This document shows positions 42,942-51,417 of a DNA stretch of 64,000 bases, piece by piece. The notes beneath the pieces are model-generated. The model had not been told where the DNA came from and searched no databases. It saw only the letters and a program-made list of their open reading frames with translations. Origin of the DNA: Microbacterium yannicii PS01 (GTDB lineage: Bacteria > Actinomycetota > Actinomycetes > Actinomycetales > Microbacteriaceae); contig NZ_CAJF01000008.1 in the NCBI RefSeq assembly GCF_000304335.1, positions 62,001 through 126,000 on the forward strand, read 5' to 3'. How positions within the stretch are numbered: the first letter of the stretch is position 1; each line of letters begins with the position of its first letter. Made by a program: the position numbers and the translations under genes.

Positions 42942-44178
42942 TCAGGTCCGAAGCTGTGCGCGGCCGAGGCCGGCGAGGTGCACCTCGTCGGGGCCGTCGG
43001 CGATGCGCAGCGACCGCACCCCCGCGTAGAGCTCTGCGAGCGGGGTGTCGGACGACACCCCGGCGCCGCCGTGCACCTGGATGGCGCGGTCGATGATCTG
43101 CTGCACGGCACGAGGGACGGCGATCTTGATCGCCTGGATCTCGGTCATCGCGTGCTTGTTGCCGACGGTGTCCATCAGCCAGGCGGTCTTGAGCACCAGA
43201 AGCCGGAGGGATTCGAGCTGGATGCGGGCTTCGGCGACCCACTCGCGCACCACGCCCTGCTCGGCGAGCGAGCGGCCGAAGGCTTCGCGCGTGCGGGCTC
43301 GCTCGGTCATCAGGGCCAGCGCGCGCTCGCCCATGCCCAGCGCCCGCATGCAGTGATGGATGCGGCCGGGACCCAGTCGCGCCTGCGCGATCGAGAAGCC
43401 GTCGCCCTCGCCGGCGATGAGGTTCGCGGCGGGGACCCGCACCTCGTCGAAGGCGATCTCGGCGTGGCCGCCATGGTCGCGGTCGTCGTAGCCGAAGACG
43501 GTGAGCGGCCGCACGATGCGCACGCCCGGTGTGTCGCGAGGAACCAGGATCATCGACTGCTGGCGGTGGCGCGCGGCATCCGGATCGGTCTTCCCCATCA
43601 CGATGAAGATGGCCGCATCGGGGTTCATCGCTCCCGTCGACCACCACTTGCGGCCCGAGACGACGTAGTGGTCGCCGTCGCGGCGGATGCGCGTGCCGAT
43701 GTTGGTGGCGTCCGACGACGCCACGTCGGGCTCGGTCATGCAGAACGACGAACGGATGCGGGCTTCGAGCAGCGGCTGGAGCCACTGCTCCTTCTGCTCG
43801 GGCGTGCCGAAGTCGTTCAGCACCTCCATGTTGCCGGTGTCGGGGGCGGCGCAGTTGAATGCCGCCGGCGCCAGGCGCGGGCTCCACCCGGTCACCTCGG
43901 CCACCGGTGCGTACTGCAGGTTCGTCAGACCGGCGCCGCCGTTGCCCGCGGCGGGATTGTCTGTGCTGTGCTCGCCACCGGGAAGGAACAGGTTCCACAG
44001 GCCCTGCGCCCGCGCGCTCTCCTGCAGCGCCCGCACGACAGGGCGCACACCCCACTCACCCGGGGTCGCCGCGAGCTGCTCCTCGAGCACCGGCTCGGCG
44101 GGCAGCACGTGGTCGTCGAGGAAGGCGCGGGCCCGCTCGGTGAACTCGCGGGCGGTGGCATCGGGGGGCGAAGTCCAT
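42942..44178 (-). CDS. ACAD10/11-type acyl-CoA dehydrogenase with apparent N-terminal frameshift
   Basis: The frame ending at 42942 gives LPAEPVLEEQLA through to the C-terminal GPDEVHLAGLG ending of ACAD10/11-like enzymes, with CMTEPDVASSDATN and RKWWSTGAMNP. The upstream start ATG 44178, coupled to the kinase stop (TGATG) and with GGAG eight bases ahead, begins MDFAP but then changes frame in a C6 tract (44163-44168). With five C's it would read MDFAPDATAREFTERARAFLDDHVLPAEP without a break. Otherwise only GTG 44108 (388 residues) starts the remaining frame. Either a sequencing error or a real lesion. Confidence 0.8.
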
Positions 44179-45230
44179 CAGCGCACTCCATGGGTTCGGG
44201 TGGTGTCCAGGCCCGCCTGTGCGAGCGGCTCGACGAGCGCGCCCATACGGTCGAACCCGTCGCCGACGGTGTCGCCGGCCTGGAATCGGTAGTGGATCCC
44301 CTCGAGGATGACCGCGAGCTTGTACGCGGCGAAGGCCCGGTACCAGCGCAGGTCCGGCACCCGGATGCCGGCGCGCTCGGCATACGCCTCGACCAGCTCG
44401 TCGAAGCCGGGGTAGCCGGCTGCCGGATCGACCGCGCTCGGCACGACTCCTTCGCCGCCGGGAAGAGCGGCGATATCCCAGTACATGCCGAGCATGCCGA
44501 CGTCGACGAAGGGATCCCCGAGCGTGGCCATCTCCCAGTCGAGGATCGCCGAGATGCGCGGCTCGTCGCCGCCGCCGACCACGAGCGCGTTGTCGAGGCG
44601 ATAGTCGCCGTGCACGATTCCCGACCGGATGGTGCGGGGGATGCCGTCCGCCAGGCTCGCCTGCAGCGCGTCGAGCTGCGGGGTCTCGCGCGACCGCGAG
44701 GCGTCGAGCTGGCGTCGCCACGTCGACAGCTGCCGTGCGAGGTAGCCGTCGGGGCGGCCGAAGTCGGCGAGGCCGACCTCAGCGGGATCCACCGCGTGCA
44801 GGTCCGCCAGGTGTCGCGCGAGGTCGAGCCCGAGTCTGCGCAGTCCCGCCGCCGTGTAGTCCGCGTTCTGGGCGCGGCGCGCCAGCACGCGGCCGGGCGC
44901 CCGTTCCATGACGAAGAAGACGGTGCCGGTGACGATCGCCGGCTCGGTGTCGTCGACGACGTCGATCGCCCGGGGCACGGGAACCGCCGTGTCGGCCAGC
45001 GCGGAGATCACGCGGTGCTCGCGCCGCATGTCGTGTGCGCTCGACAGCACGTGCCCGAGCGGTGGACGGCGCAGGATCAGCGGCATCCGCCCGCCATCGA
45101 CCGCATAGGTGAGGTTGCTCCGGCCGCCCGCGATGACCTCGGCCGTCACCGGACCTGCCACGAGGTCGGGGTGCGCGGCCGTGAGCCACGTCGTCAGACC
45201 CGCGACATCGAGTCCCGGCACTCCGGTCAT
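44178..45230 (-). CDS. APH-fold phosphotransferase family protein (LvaA/ACAD10-kinase-like)
   Basis: A 350-residue kinase-fold protein: VIAGGRSNLTYAVDGG at the N-lobe, FVMERAPGRVL, catalytic-loop IVHGDYRLDNALV (HGDxxxxN) and ILDWEMATLGDPFVDVG (DxE). It is homologous to the kinase part of ACAD10/ACAD11 and to LvaA, which phosphorylate 4-hydroxyacyl-CoAs. The start at 45230 matches the usual N-terminus; 45257 is the alternative. It heads the operon with the dehydrogenase and ligase genes, with site C 45 bases upstream. Confidence 0.87.
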   Translation of the reverse strand: MTGVPGLDVAGLTTWLTAAHPDLVAGPVTAEVIAGGRSNLTYAVDGGRMPLILRRPPLGHVLSSAHDMRREHRVISALADTAVPVPRAIDVVDDTEPAIVTGTVFFVMERAPGRVLARRAQNADYTAAGLRRLGLDLARHLADLHAVDPAEVGLADFGRPDGYLARQLSTWRRQLDASRSRETPQLDALQASLADGIPRTIRSGIVHGDYRLDNALVVGGGDEPRISAILDWEMATLGDPFVDVGMLGMYWDIAALPGGEGVVPSAVDPAAGYPGFDELVEAYAERAGIRVPDLRWYRAFAAYKLAVILEGIHYRFQAGDTVGDGFDRMGALVEPLAQAGLDTTRTHGVR

Positions 45231-45274
45231 CCTCGACCCGCCCTTCTCGCCCGCCATCGGGCCGATGAGGCGAG

Positions 45275-45293
45275 CATACCGGATGGTCGGTTT
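45275..45293 (+). promoter_or_regulatory. TetR-type operator, site C
   Basis: CATACCGGATGGTCGGTTT, matching A and B at 16 of 19 positions. It lies just upstream of the leftward kinase-dehydrogenase-ligase operon and 19 bases after the stop of the thioesterase gene. Confidence 0.8.
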
Positions 45294-45311
45294 GTTAGCG
45301 AGCCGAGTGTG

Positions 45312-45725
45312 TCAGATGAGGAGCCGGGACTCGATCGCCGAGCGGACGGACGGCGTGACGGGGGTCGGGCGCCGGGTTGCGGCATCCACGAACACGTGCA
45401 CGAATCGCCCCGTCGCGATCGGCTGGTCCTCTCCAGGACGAAGGATGCCGAGGGCCCAGATCACGCTCGTCGTGCCGAGGCGCTCGATGCCGATGCCCAC
45501 CTCGAGCAGCTCGGGGAACGCGGCCGACGCGTGGAATTCGCAGGACGACGCCGCGCACAGCGCGATCGGGCCGTCGCCGCCGGGCTGAAGACCGCCCTCG
45601 CGCATCATGAAGGCGTTCACGGCGGTGTCCATCGCGGCGTAGTACACGGTGTTGTTGAGGTGGCCGTACTGGTCGTTGTCGTTCCAGCGCGTCGCGAACG
45701 GCTCGCGCACCGGGAAGGCGCTCAT
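45312..45725 (-). CDS. Acyl-CoA thioesterase (4HBT hotdog fold)
   Basis: A 137-residue hotdog-fold protein with the 4-hydroxybenzoyl-CoA-thioesterase-type active-site segment WNDNDQYGHLNNTVYYAAMDTAVN, whose Asp is the catalytic residue. It hydrolyses acyl-CoA to acid and CoA and could relieve CoA trapping. The ATG at 45725 lies four bases after the TetR gene stop, so the two are a tight operon. Confidence 0.85.
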   Translation of the reverse strand: MSAFPVREPFATRWNDNDQYGHLNNTVYYAAMDTAVNAFMMREGGLQPGGDGPIALCAASSCEFHASAAFPELLEVGIGIERLGTTSVIWALGILRPGEDQPIATGRFVHVFVDAATRRPTPVTPSVRSAIESRLLI

Positions 45726-45729
45726 CGGT

Positions 45730-46377
45730 TCAGCTCTCGACCCGCAGCAGGAGGCGGAACGCGACGCGCGCCCGGTCGGCGCTGGGTGCGTCGCCCGAGA
45801 TGAGGTCGGCGTAGGTGAACGACTCCGACATCCGCACCAGGAGGTAGGCCAGGCCCGCGGGATCGATCGCACCCCCGAGCGGCTCGTCGCCGAGTTCGCG
45901 TCGCACGAGCCACTCCGTCGTGGCCACGTAGCGCCGCTGGATCGGGCTCTCTTTCGTCGTGAGCAGGCGCAGTGCTCGCGCCGGCTCACGCCGCAGGAAG
46001 TGGCGGAAGTACTCCGCGGTGATCAGGTCGTCGACGAAGTGCGTCAGGATGCCGGCGATGCGCTCGCCGCCGGAGAGTCCGGAGGAGGCGTGCTCGGCCT
46101 GGACCAGGGTGGGGATCGCGAGCGACCACAGCACCTCGCCGAGCAGCGCGTCGCGGTTGCCCACCCAGCGGAAGAGCGACGTGCGATCCACTCCGAGGGA
46201 GCCCGCCAGTGCGCCCATGTCGATGCGCCGGCCGCTGATGAAAGTTGTCCGCGCGGCCTCGAACGCCCGCACCGCATCCGGGTGAGACGCCTCGGCCAGC
46301 CGCGCCGAGAGCCACGACGGGGCCGCGTCGAGGCCGACGGTGCCGATGGTCGGCGAAGGTGCCGTGGTGGTCGTCAT
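45730..46377 (-). CDS. TetR family transcriptional regulator
   Basis: A 215-residue regulator with an atypical HTH region IDMGALAGSLGVDRTSLFRWVGNRDALLGEVLW near residues 50-85 and a long helical C-terminal domain. It is encoded with the thioesterase and divergent from the acyl-CoA dehydrogenase/thiolase operon, with a dyad between, so it probably controls those genes. It is a different TetR branch from the one at 33558. Confidence 0.82.
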   Translation of the reverse strand: MTTTTAPSPTIGTVGLDAAPSWLSARLAEASHPDAVRAFEAARTTFISGRRIDMGALAGSLGVDRTSLFRWVGNRDALLGEVLWSLAIPTLVQAEHASSGLSGGERIAGILTHFVDDLITAEYFRHFLRREPARALRLLTTKESPIQRRYVATTEWLVRRELGDEPLGGAIDPAGLAYLLVRMSESFTYADLISGDAPSADRARVAFRLLLRVES

Positions 46378-46431
46378 GCGGGCACTCTACCCGCGCGTCA
46401 GGCTGGAGCTGCAACGAACCGCGGGACGTTG

Positions 46432-46456
46432 TGCAACATTTTTGAAGAATGATGCA
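46432..46456. promoter_or_regulatory. Operator for the second TetR regulator
   Basis: TGCAACAT at 46432-46439 and ATGATGCA at 46449-46456, nine bases apart, form an inverted repeat with one mismatch, midway between the regulator start (46377) and the dehydrogenase start (46491). It is AT-richer than the surroundings and unrelated to sites A-C. Confidence 0.65.
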
Positions 46457-46490
46457 TACTCGACGGAGGTCACCGACGATCGGAGCAACG

Positions 46491-47759
46491 ATGACGTTCA
46501 CCCTCACCCCGCCTCGTACCGAGGCATCCGGCCCCGCCGACCTGCTGGACGCCGACTTCTACGCGTTCCAGCACCTGCTGACGGATGCCGAGCAGCGCGC
46601 CCTCACCGAGATCCGGGCGTTCCTCGACGCCAAGGTGAGGCCCTACGCCGACGATCTGTGGGAGCGCGCCGAAAGCCCGCGTCACCTCGTCGCGCGCATC
46701 GCGGAGCTCGGTCTCTACGCGAACGCCTTTCCCGAGACGCGGCGCTTCGAGAACAGCGCGGTCTTCCGCGGTTGGGTCGCCATGGAGCTGTCCCGCGCCG
46801 ACCCGTCGATCGCGACCTTCATCGGCGTGCACAGCGGGCTGGCGATGACCTCGATCGCGGTCGGCGGATCGGATGAGCAGAAAGCCGAGTGGCTGCCCAA
46901 GCTCGCAGCCGGCGAGCTCGTCGCGGCCTTCGGCCTCACCGAGCCCGGGCACGGATCCGATACGGCCCGCGGTCTCGAGACCACCGCCGAGCGACGCGTC
47001 CGGAGCGACGGCACCGCCGAGTGGGTGCTCAACGGGTCCAAGCGCTGGATCGGCAACGGCGCGTTCGCCGATCTCGTCGTGATCTGGGCGCGGGACCTCG
47101 CCGACGATCAGGTCAAGGGGTTCCTCGTCCGCACGCCCGCCGTCGGCTTCGCGGCGACCAAGATCGAACGCAAGCAGTCGCTGCGAGGAGTGGAGAATGC
47201 CGACATCGTCCTCGAGAACGTCGTCGTGGCCGAGGCCGACCGTCTTCAGCGCATCGAGGGTTTCCGCGATCTCGCCGTCGTGCTGCGACTGACCCGCGCG
47301 GACGTCGCGTGGCAGGCGCTCGGCGTGGGGGTCGGGGCCTACGAGGCGGCGCTCGCGTACGCCAAGGCGCGGATCCAGTTCGGCAAGCCGATCGCGTCGT
47401 TCCAGCTCGTGCAGGAGAAGCTCGCCGTCGCCCTCTCGAACATCACGGCGTCGATCGCGCTGAGCGTGCGCGTGTCGCAGATGCAGGATGAAGGGATCCA
47501 GGCCGACCACCACTCGGCCATGGCGAAGGCCTTCGTGAGCGCGCGCGTGCGGGAGACCGTCGCCCTGTGCCGGGAGATCTGCGGAGGCAACGGCATCCAA
47601 CTCGGCGGCCAGGATCAGCTCGGCGCCGGCATCCCGGCCGGCTACGGCATCGCGCGCTACTTCGCCGATGCCGAGGCGGTCTACACCTTCGAGGGCACCT
47701 ACGACATGAACACCCTCATCGTCGGGCGCGCCATCACCGGCATCGCCGCGTTCGTCTGA
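46491..47759 (+). CDS. Acyl-CoA dehydrogenase family protein
   Basis: A 422-residue flavoprotein with GLTEPGHGSDTARGLE, KRWIGNGAFADLVVIWAR, RIQFGKPIASFQLVQEKLA and YTFEGTYDMNTLIVGRAITG. It is of the glutaryl-CoA/isovaleryl-CoA-like subgroup and is paralogous to the enzyme at 31185. The ATG at 46491 has CGGAGCAACG upstream. Forms an operon with the thiolase gene 34 bases downstream. Confidence 0.9.
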   Translation: MTFTLTPPRTEASGPADLLDADFYAFQHLLTDAEQRALTEIRAFLDAKVRPYADDLWERAESPRHLVARIAELGLYANAFPETRRFENSAVFRGWVAMELSRADPSIATFIGVHSGLAMTSIAVGGSDEQKAEWLPKLAAGELVAAFGLTEPGHGSDTARGLETTAERRVRSDGTAEWVLNGSKRWIGNGAFADLVVIWARDLADDQVKGFLVRTPAVGFAATKIERKQSLRGVENADIVLENVVVAEADRLQRIEGFRDLAVVLRLTRADVAWQALGVGVGAYEAALAYAKARIQFGKPIASFQLVQEKLAVALSNITASIALSVRVSQMQDEGIQADHHSAMAKAFVSARVRETVALCREICGGNGIQLGGQDQLGAGIPAGYGIARYFADAEAVYTFEGTYDMNTLIVGRAITGIAAFV

Positions 47760-47792
47760 CCCCGGCATCCGTCTTCCGAAAGGTTCTCGCTC

Positions 47793-49007
47793 ATGACCGA
47801 GGCTTACATCGTCGCCACCGCCCGCTCGCCGATCGGCCGCGCCCGCAAGGGATCGCTCGCCGGGATTCGCCCCGACGACCTCGCCGCGCGGATGATCGGT
47901 GCGGCGCTCGACGCCGTGCCCGCACTCGACGCCGCCCGCATCGACGACCTGCTCGTCGGCTGCGGCCAGCCCGCCGGCGAACAGGGTTTCAACCTCGCCC
48001 GCATCGTCGCCGTGCTGCTCGGATGGGACACCGTGCCCGGTGCCACCGTGAACCGGTACTGCTCGTCCTCACTGCAGACGACTCGCATGGCGTTCCACGC
48101 GATCAGGGCCGGGGAGGGGGACGTCTTCGTCTCGGCCGGCGTGGAGTCGGTCTCGCGGTACGGCGCGGGGGCGTCGGATATCCCGGATGCCGTCAACCCG
48201 CGGTTCTCTACGGCGCTCGAGCGCACGGCTGCCCGCTCGCTGTCGGGTGCGCCCGTCTGGACCGATCCCCGCGCCGACGGCGCCGTTCCCGACCCGTACA
48301 TCGCGATGGGCCAGACCGCCGAGAACGTCGCGCAGCGGCGCGGCGTGACGAGGAAGGAGCAGGATGCCTTCGCGGCACGGTCGCAGCAGCGCGCCGAAGC
48401 GGCGATCGCCTCGGGCTTCTGGTCGAACGACATCACACCGGTCTCCCTGGACGACGGGACGGTCGTCGCGGCCGACGACGGCCCGCGGCCCGGTGTGACG
48501 GTCGAGGCTCTGGCGGCACTCGAGCCGGTGTTCCGGCCGGACGGCACGGTGACAGCAGGCAACTGCTGCCCGCTGAACGACGGAGCGGCGGCCGTCGTGG
48601 TCGTCTCGGACCGCGTGGTCGACGAGCTGGGTCTGAACCCCCTCGCCCGGATCGTGTCGACCGGCGTGTCGGGGCTCTCGCCGGAGGTGATGGGACTCGG
48701 ACCCGTCGAGGCATCCCGGCGCGCCCTCGCGCTCGCCGGCCTGTCGATCGACGACATGGACCTCGTCGAGATCAACGAGGCCTTCGCCGCCCAGGTGATT
48801 CCGTCGGCACGCGAGCTCGGCGTCGACCCCGAGCGGCTGAATGTGCACGGGGGCGCGATCGCGGTCGGGCACCCGTTCGGCATGACCGGCGCCCGCATCA
48901 CGTCGACCCTCATCAACGGCCTGGCCGCGACCGGCGGCCGCTACGGTCTGGAGACCATGTGCGTCGGCGGCGGCCAGGGAATGGCGATGGTCCTCGAGCG
49001 GATGTGA
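47793..49007 (+). CDS. Acetyl-CoA C-acyltransferase (thiolase)
   Basis: A 404-residue thiolase with active-site Cys in VNRYCSSSLQTTRMA near residue 90, NEAFAAQ, GGAIAVGHPFGMTGAR with catalytic His, and MCVGGGQGMAMV with the second Cys. It cleaves a 3-oxoacyl-CoA to acetyl-CoA or propionyl-CoA and a shortened acyl-CoA, and is the likely last step of the island's pathway. No enoyl-CoA hydratase gene is in the window. Confidence 0.92.
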   Translation: MTEAYIVATARSPIGRARKGSLAGIRPDDLAARMIGAALDAVPALDAARIDDLLVGCGQPAGEQGFNLARIVAVLLGWDTVPGATVNRYCSSSLQTTRMAFHAIRAGEGDVFVSAGVESVSRYGAGASDIPDAVNPRFSTALERTAARSLSGAPVWTDPRADGAVPDPYIAMGQTAENVAQRRGVTRKEQDAFAARSQQRAEAAIASGFWSNDITPVSLDDGTVVAADDGPRPGVTVEALAALEPVFRPDGTVTAGNCCPLNDGAAAVVVVSDRVVDELGLNPLARIVSTGVSGLSPEVMGLGPVEASRRALALAGLSIDDMDLVEINEAFAAQVIPSARELGVDPERLNVHGGAIAVGHPFGMTGARITSTLINGLAATGGRYGLETMCVGGGQGMAMVLERM

Positions 49008-49157
49008 GCGCGGGATCGTCGCGTAGCGAGGCTTCGCGGGCGACATCCGCGGGCTGAACGGGCATCTTCGAGTCGTCGCGGGTGCGCGGGACTGGAGCGG
49101 TGGAAGACCGCTGCCGCGCCCGTTGCGCCCTGGAAGCTCCGATGATCAGATGGATCG

Positions 49158-49451
49158 ATGGACATCGTTGCCGCGCTAGGGGTCGTCGTCGGTGGTTGCG
49201 CGTTCTACACCTCGATGAGGGTTGCGAGCCGCGTGAATGCGGGCCGACGCCTCCCGTACTGGCGAAACCCCGACGTGCCGTCGGCAACGGCGATCGGGTT
49301 GCGGGCCCTCGGTGTCTTCCTGGTCGCTCTGTCGGCGGGGTTCTTGCCGCCCACGATCGGGTACTGGTCAGCGGTGGTCTCGGCCGCGGCGCTGGCCCCT
49401 GGCATCATGGCCATTCCCGCTCACAACCGACGCGTTGCCGCGCTGGAGTAG
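49158..49451 (+). CDS. Small membrane protein
   Basis: A 97-residue protein with three hydrophobic segments (residues 2-20, 46-65, 70-88) around a basic loop RVNAGRRLPYWRNPDVPSAT. Not recognised. The reading frame has normal codon use but the ribosome binding site is weak. Confidence 0.55.
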   Translation: MDIVAALGVVVGGCAFYTSMRVASRVNAGRRLPYWRNPDVPSATAIGLRALGVFLVALSAGFLPPTIGYWSAVVSAAALAPGIMAIPAHNRRVAALE

Positions 49452-49501
49452 ATCATTGGGGCCGGCTGCGTCGGGCGACGTGCGGATTGACGCCGTTCAC
49501 C

Positions 49502-50143
49502 TCACCAGCCGTCGATGTGCAGGACGTCGTCGAGCGGCGCGCGGTGGGCGGGTCGGAAGTCCGTCCCGACGGTGTACGCGACGGGCAGCAGCACGCCTTG
49601 ACGCACGGTCGGGGGGATGCCGAGGAGTTCTGCGATCTCGCGCTCGTACGCGAGATGCAGGGTCGTCCACGCACTGCCGAGGCCGCGTGCCCGCAGCGCG
49701 AGCTGCAGACTCCAGGCGGCCGGGAGAAGAGAGCCCCACAGACCGGCCTGACTCCCAGGCTCGAACTCCTCAGCACCCGCGTAGATCGCGCCGATCACGA
49801 GGACGGGGACGTCAGCCATGTGCTCAGCAAGGTAGTCGGCGCTCGACGAGACCCGCTGCTGCACTGCCTGACGCGTCGGGTCGGCGTAGCTCCTGCCCCC
49901 GGAGGCGCGATACCGGGCGAAGGATCGCGCATACAACTCGGCGATCGCGGCACGCTTGTCCGGGTCGGTGACGACGATCCAGTGCCATGTCTGCGCGTTG
50001 CTTCCTGTCGGTGCCTGAAGCGCGACCTCAAGGGCTTCTCGGACGACGTCGACCGGTACGGGTCGGTCGAGGTCGAGCCGTCGCCGCACCGAGCGGGTTG
50101 TCGTCAGCAACTCGTCGGGGCTCAGGGGGAGTACGTCGCTCAT
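49502..50143 (-). CDS. Nitroreductase family protein
   Basis: A 213-residue FMN-dependent nitroreductase-fold protein with TTRSVRRRLDLDRPVP, LQAPTGSNAQTWHWIVVTD and LALRARGLGSAWTTLHLAYERE. It probably reduces quinones or nitro-compounds with NAD(P)H; the natural substrate is unknown. Monocistronic. Confidence 0.87.
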   Translation of the reverse strand: MSDVLPLSPDELLTTTRSVRRRLDLDRPVPVDVVREALEVALQAPTGSNAQTWHWIVVTDPDKRAAIAELYARSFARYRASGGRSYADPTRQAVQQRVSSSADYLAEHMADVPVLVIGAIYAGAEEFEPGSQAGLWGSLLPAAWSLQLALRARGLGSAWTTLHLAYEREIAELLGIPPTVRQGVLLPVAYTVGTDFRPAHRAPLDDVLHIDGW

Positions 50144-50364
50144 GGCTCGACGTTAGCGGGAGCCGCCAGGGCGAGTCTCAGCGATCGGGGACGATACATT
50201 CATTCGGGACTTGCTGGAGTCGATTACGGAGTCGTGGATCGCCCGGCGGCCATTCGGGCGCAGGGCCGAGAAAGCGATAGAGCCGCGAGAGAGAACATTC
50301 CTCCGCCACGGCCGACGCGCGGCTGCGAGGGACGCAAATGTTCACGCCGTAGACATTGACCCTC

Positions 50365-50493
50365 GTGTCCCGAGTCGTCCTCTACTCGTCAATGTCGTTC
50401 GACGGGTTCGCTACCGTCACAGAGGACGACCTGGCGGTGAAGCTTCTCGGATTCGTGCCTACACCGACCGTCAGCCCTGATCAGCCGGTGTAG
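50365..50493 (+). pseudogene. Possible N-terminal remnant of a RibD_C/dihydrofolate-reductase-family gene
   Basis: A GTG at 50365 opens 42 codons beginning VSRVVLYSSMSFDGFA, similar to the first strand of RibD_C-family proteins (KVVVAASASLDGFVA at 25554). After this the similarity ends and the frame runs to a stop at 50493 within the next gene on the other strand. Elsewhere in the 337-base gap at 50144-50480 I see nothing else. Evidence is thin. Confidence 0.3.
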
Positions 50494-51284
50494 AAAGCGG
50501 TCAGGAGCGGGCCGAGGCGAGCGGGATCGGCGATGTGCCCGACGGTCTCGACGGTGGCGCGGCGTCCGCCGGGGAGGATTGCGGCGGCCGCATCGGCTGC
50601 TGCACCGAAGAAGTCCATGGGCAGTCCGGCCGAGTGCGGGTCGAGCGTCACGCCCGTCGTCAGCAGCACCGGCTGTGCGATGCTCGCCAGCCTCGCTGCC
50701 GGAGGCGGCCCGTCGCCAAGACAGGCCGCGTCGTAGCGGAGCGTCGGTGCGAGCACTCGCAGTCCCGGCCAGAACGGCGATGTTTCAGCGGCCGCGATGT
50801 CCTCGGGGGACGACCCAGCCAGGCGCATGAATAACCGCAGTGCCTTGTCGCGGTCGTCGACGTCGAGTGCCAGGGAGAGCTCTCTCGTGTACACGTGCCA
50901 CGCAGCGAGCATCTCCTCGCCGATCAGGTACGGCACCTCGTGTGCGGCGATGCGCTCGACGGGCAGACCCGCTGCTGCTGCCTCGAGGGCGAGCGCGCCA
51001 CCGGAGGATGCGCCGAACACATGCGCCCGGCCACCGCTGGCTTCCATCACAGCGGCGAGATCCTCGATCTCGCGCTGGAGGGCGTAGGGCTGGGTGTCGT
51101 CGCTGTCGCCGCGCCCGCGGCGCCGGTAGACGACAACGGTAAACGTCCCGGTCAGGAACTCGCCGAGGGGCAGGTTCTCCGTACCGTCGTCCAGGCCGCC
51201 ACTGACGAGAATTACGAGCGGACCGCTATCGCTGAGCCTGTCGTACCCGATGCGGGTGCCGTCGGTGGACGTCACGTAGGCCAT
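50481..51284 (-). CDS. Alpha/beta hydrolase
   Basis: A 267-residue alpha/beta hydrolase with nucleophile motif FGASSGGAL, VSGGLDDG near the oxyanion site and a late TVGHIADP containing the His. It is a distant paralog of the protein at 3288-4124. The ATG at 51284 follows GGAGGAG. It is divergent from a TetR gene with two operators between, so is likely TetR-repressed. Confidence 0.85.
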   Translation of the reverse strand: MAYVTSTDGTRIGYDRLSDSGPLVILVSGGLDDGTENLPLGEFLTGTFTVVVYRRRGRGDSDDTQPYALQREIEDLAAVMEASGGRAHVFGASSGGALALEAAAAGLPVERIAAHEVPYLIGEEMLAAWHVYTRELSLALDVDDRDKALRLFMRLAGSSPEDIAAAETSPFWPGLRVLAPTLRYDAACLGDGPPPAARLASIAQPVLLTTGVTLDPHSAGLPMDFFGAAADAAAAILPGGRRATVETVGHIADPARLGPLLTAFYTG

Positions 51285-51346
51285 CGATCTCCTCCTTCGT
51301 TCAGACCTCACGACGCCCCGAGCCAGGGGCCTCAGAAGACCGGTCA

Positions 51347-51403
51347 CTAACGGACCGATAGGGTCCGTTAGAGTAACGCTAACGGACCGTTCCGGTCTGT
51401 TCA
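51347..51403. promoter_or_regulatory. Twin TetR operators
   Basis: CTAACGGACC (51347-51356), five bases, GGTCCGTTAG (51362-51371) is a perfect repeat; CTAACGGACC (51379-51388), five bases, GGTCTGTTCA (51394-51403) is a degenerate second copy. They occupy the divergent region between the hydrolase and TetR starts. Confidence 0.8.
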
Positions 51404-51417
51404 AGTAGGCTGGCTGC

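Noticed and set aside
41320..44055. A 911-residue minus-strand frame joining the dehydrogenase region and the ligase
   Set aside because: The N-terminal part is out-of-frame dehydrogenase sequence; the ligase starts at 42900 with its own Shine-Dalgarno.
50144..50480. An 89-residue plus-strand frame between the nitroreductase and hydrolase genes
   Set aside because: Arg-rich, no ribosome binding site and no family resemblance; the region is treated as non-coding apart from the possible remnant.
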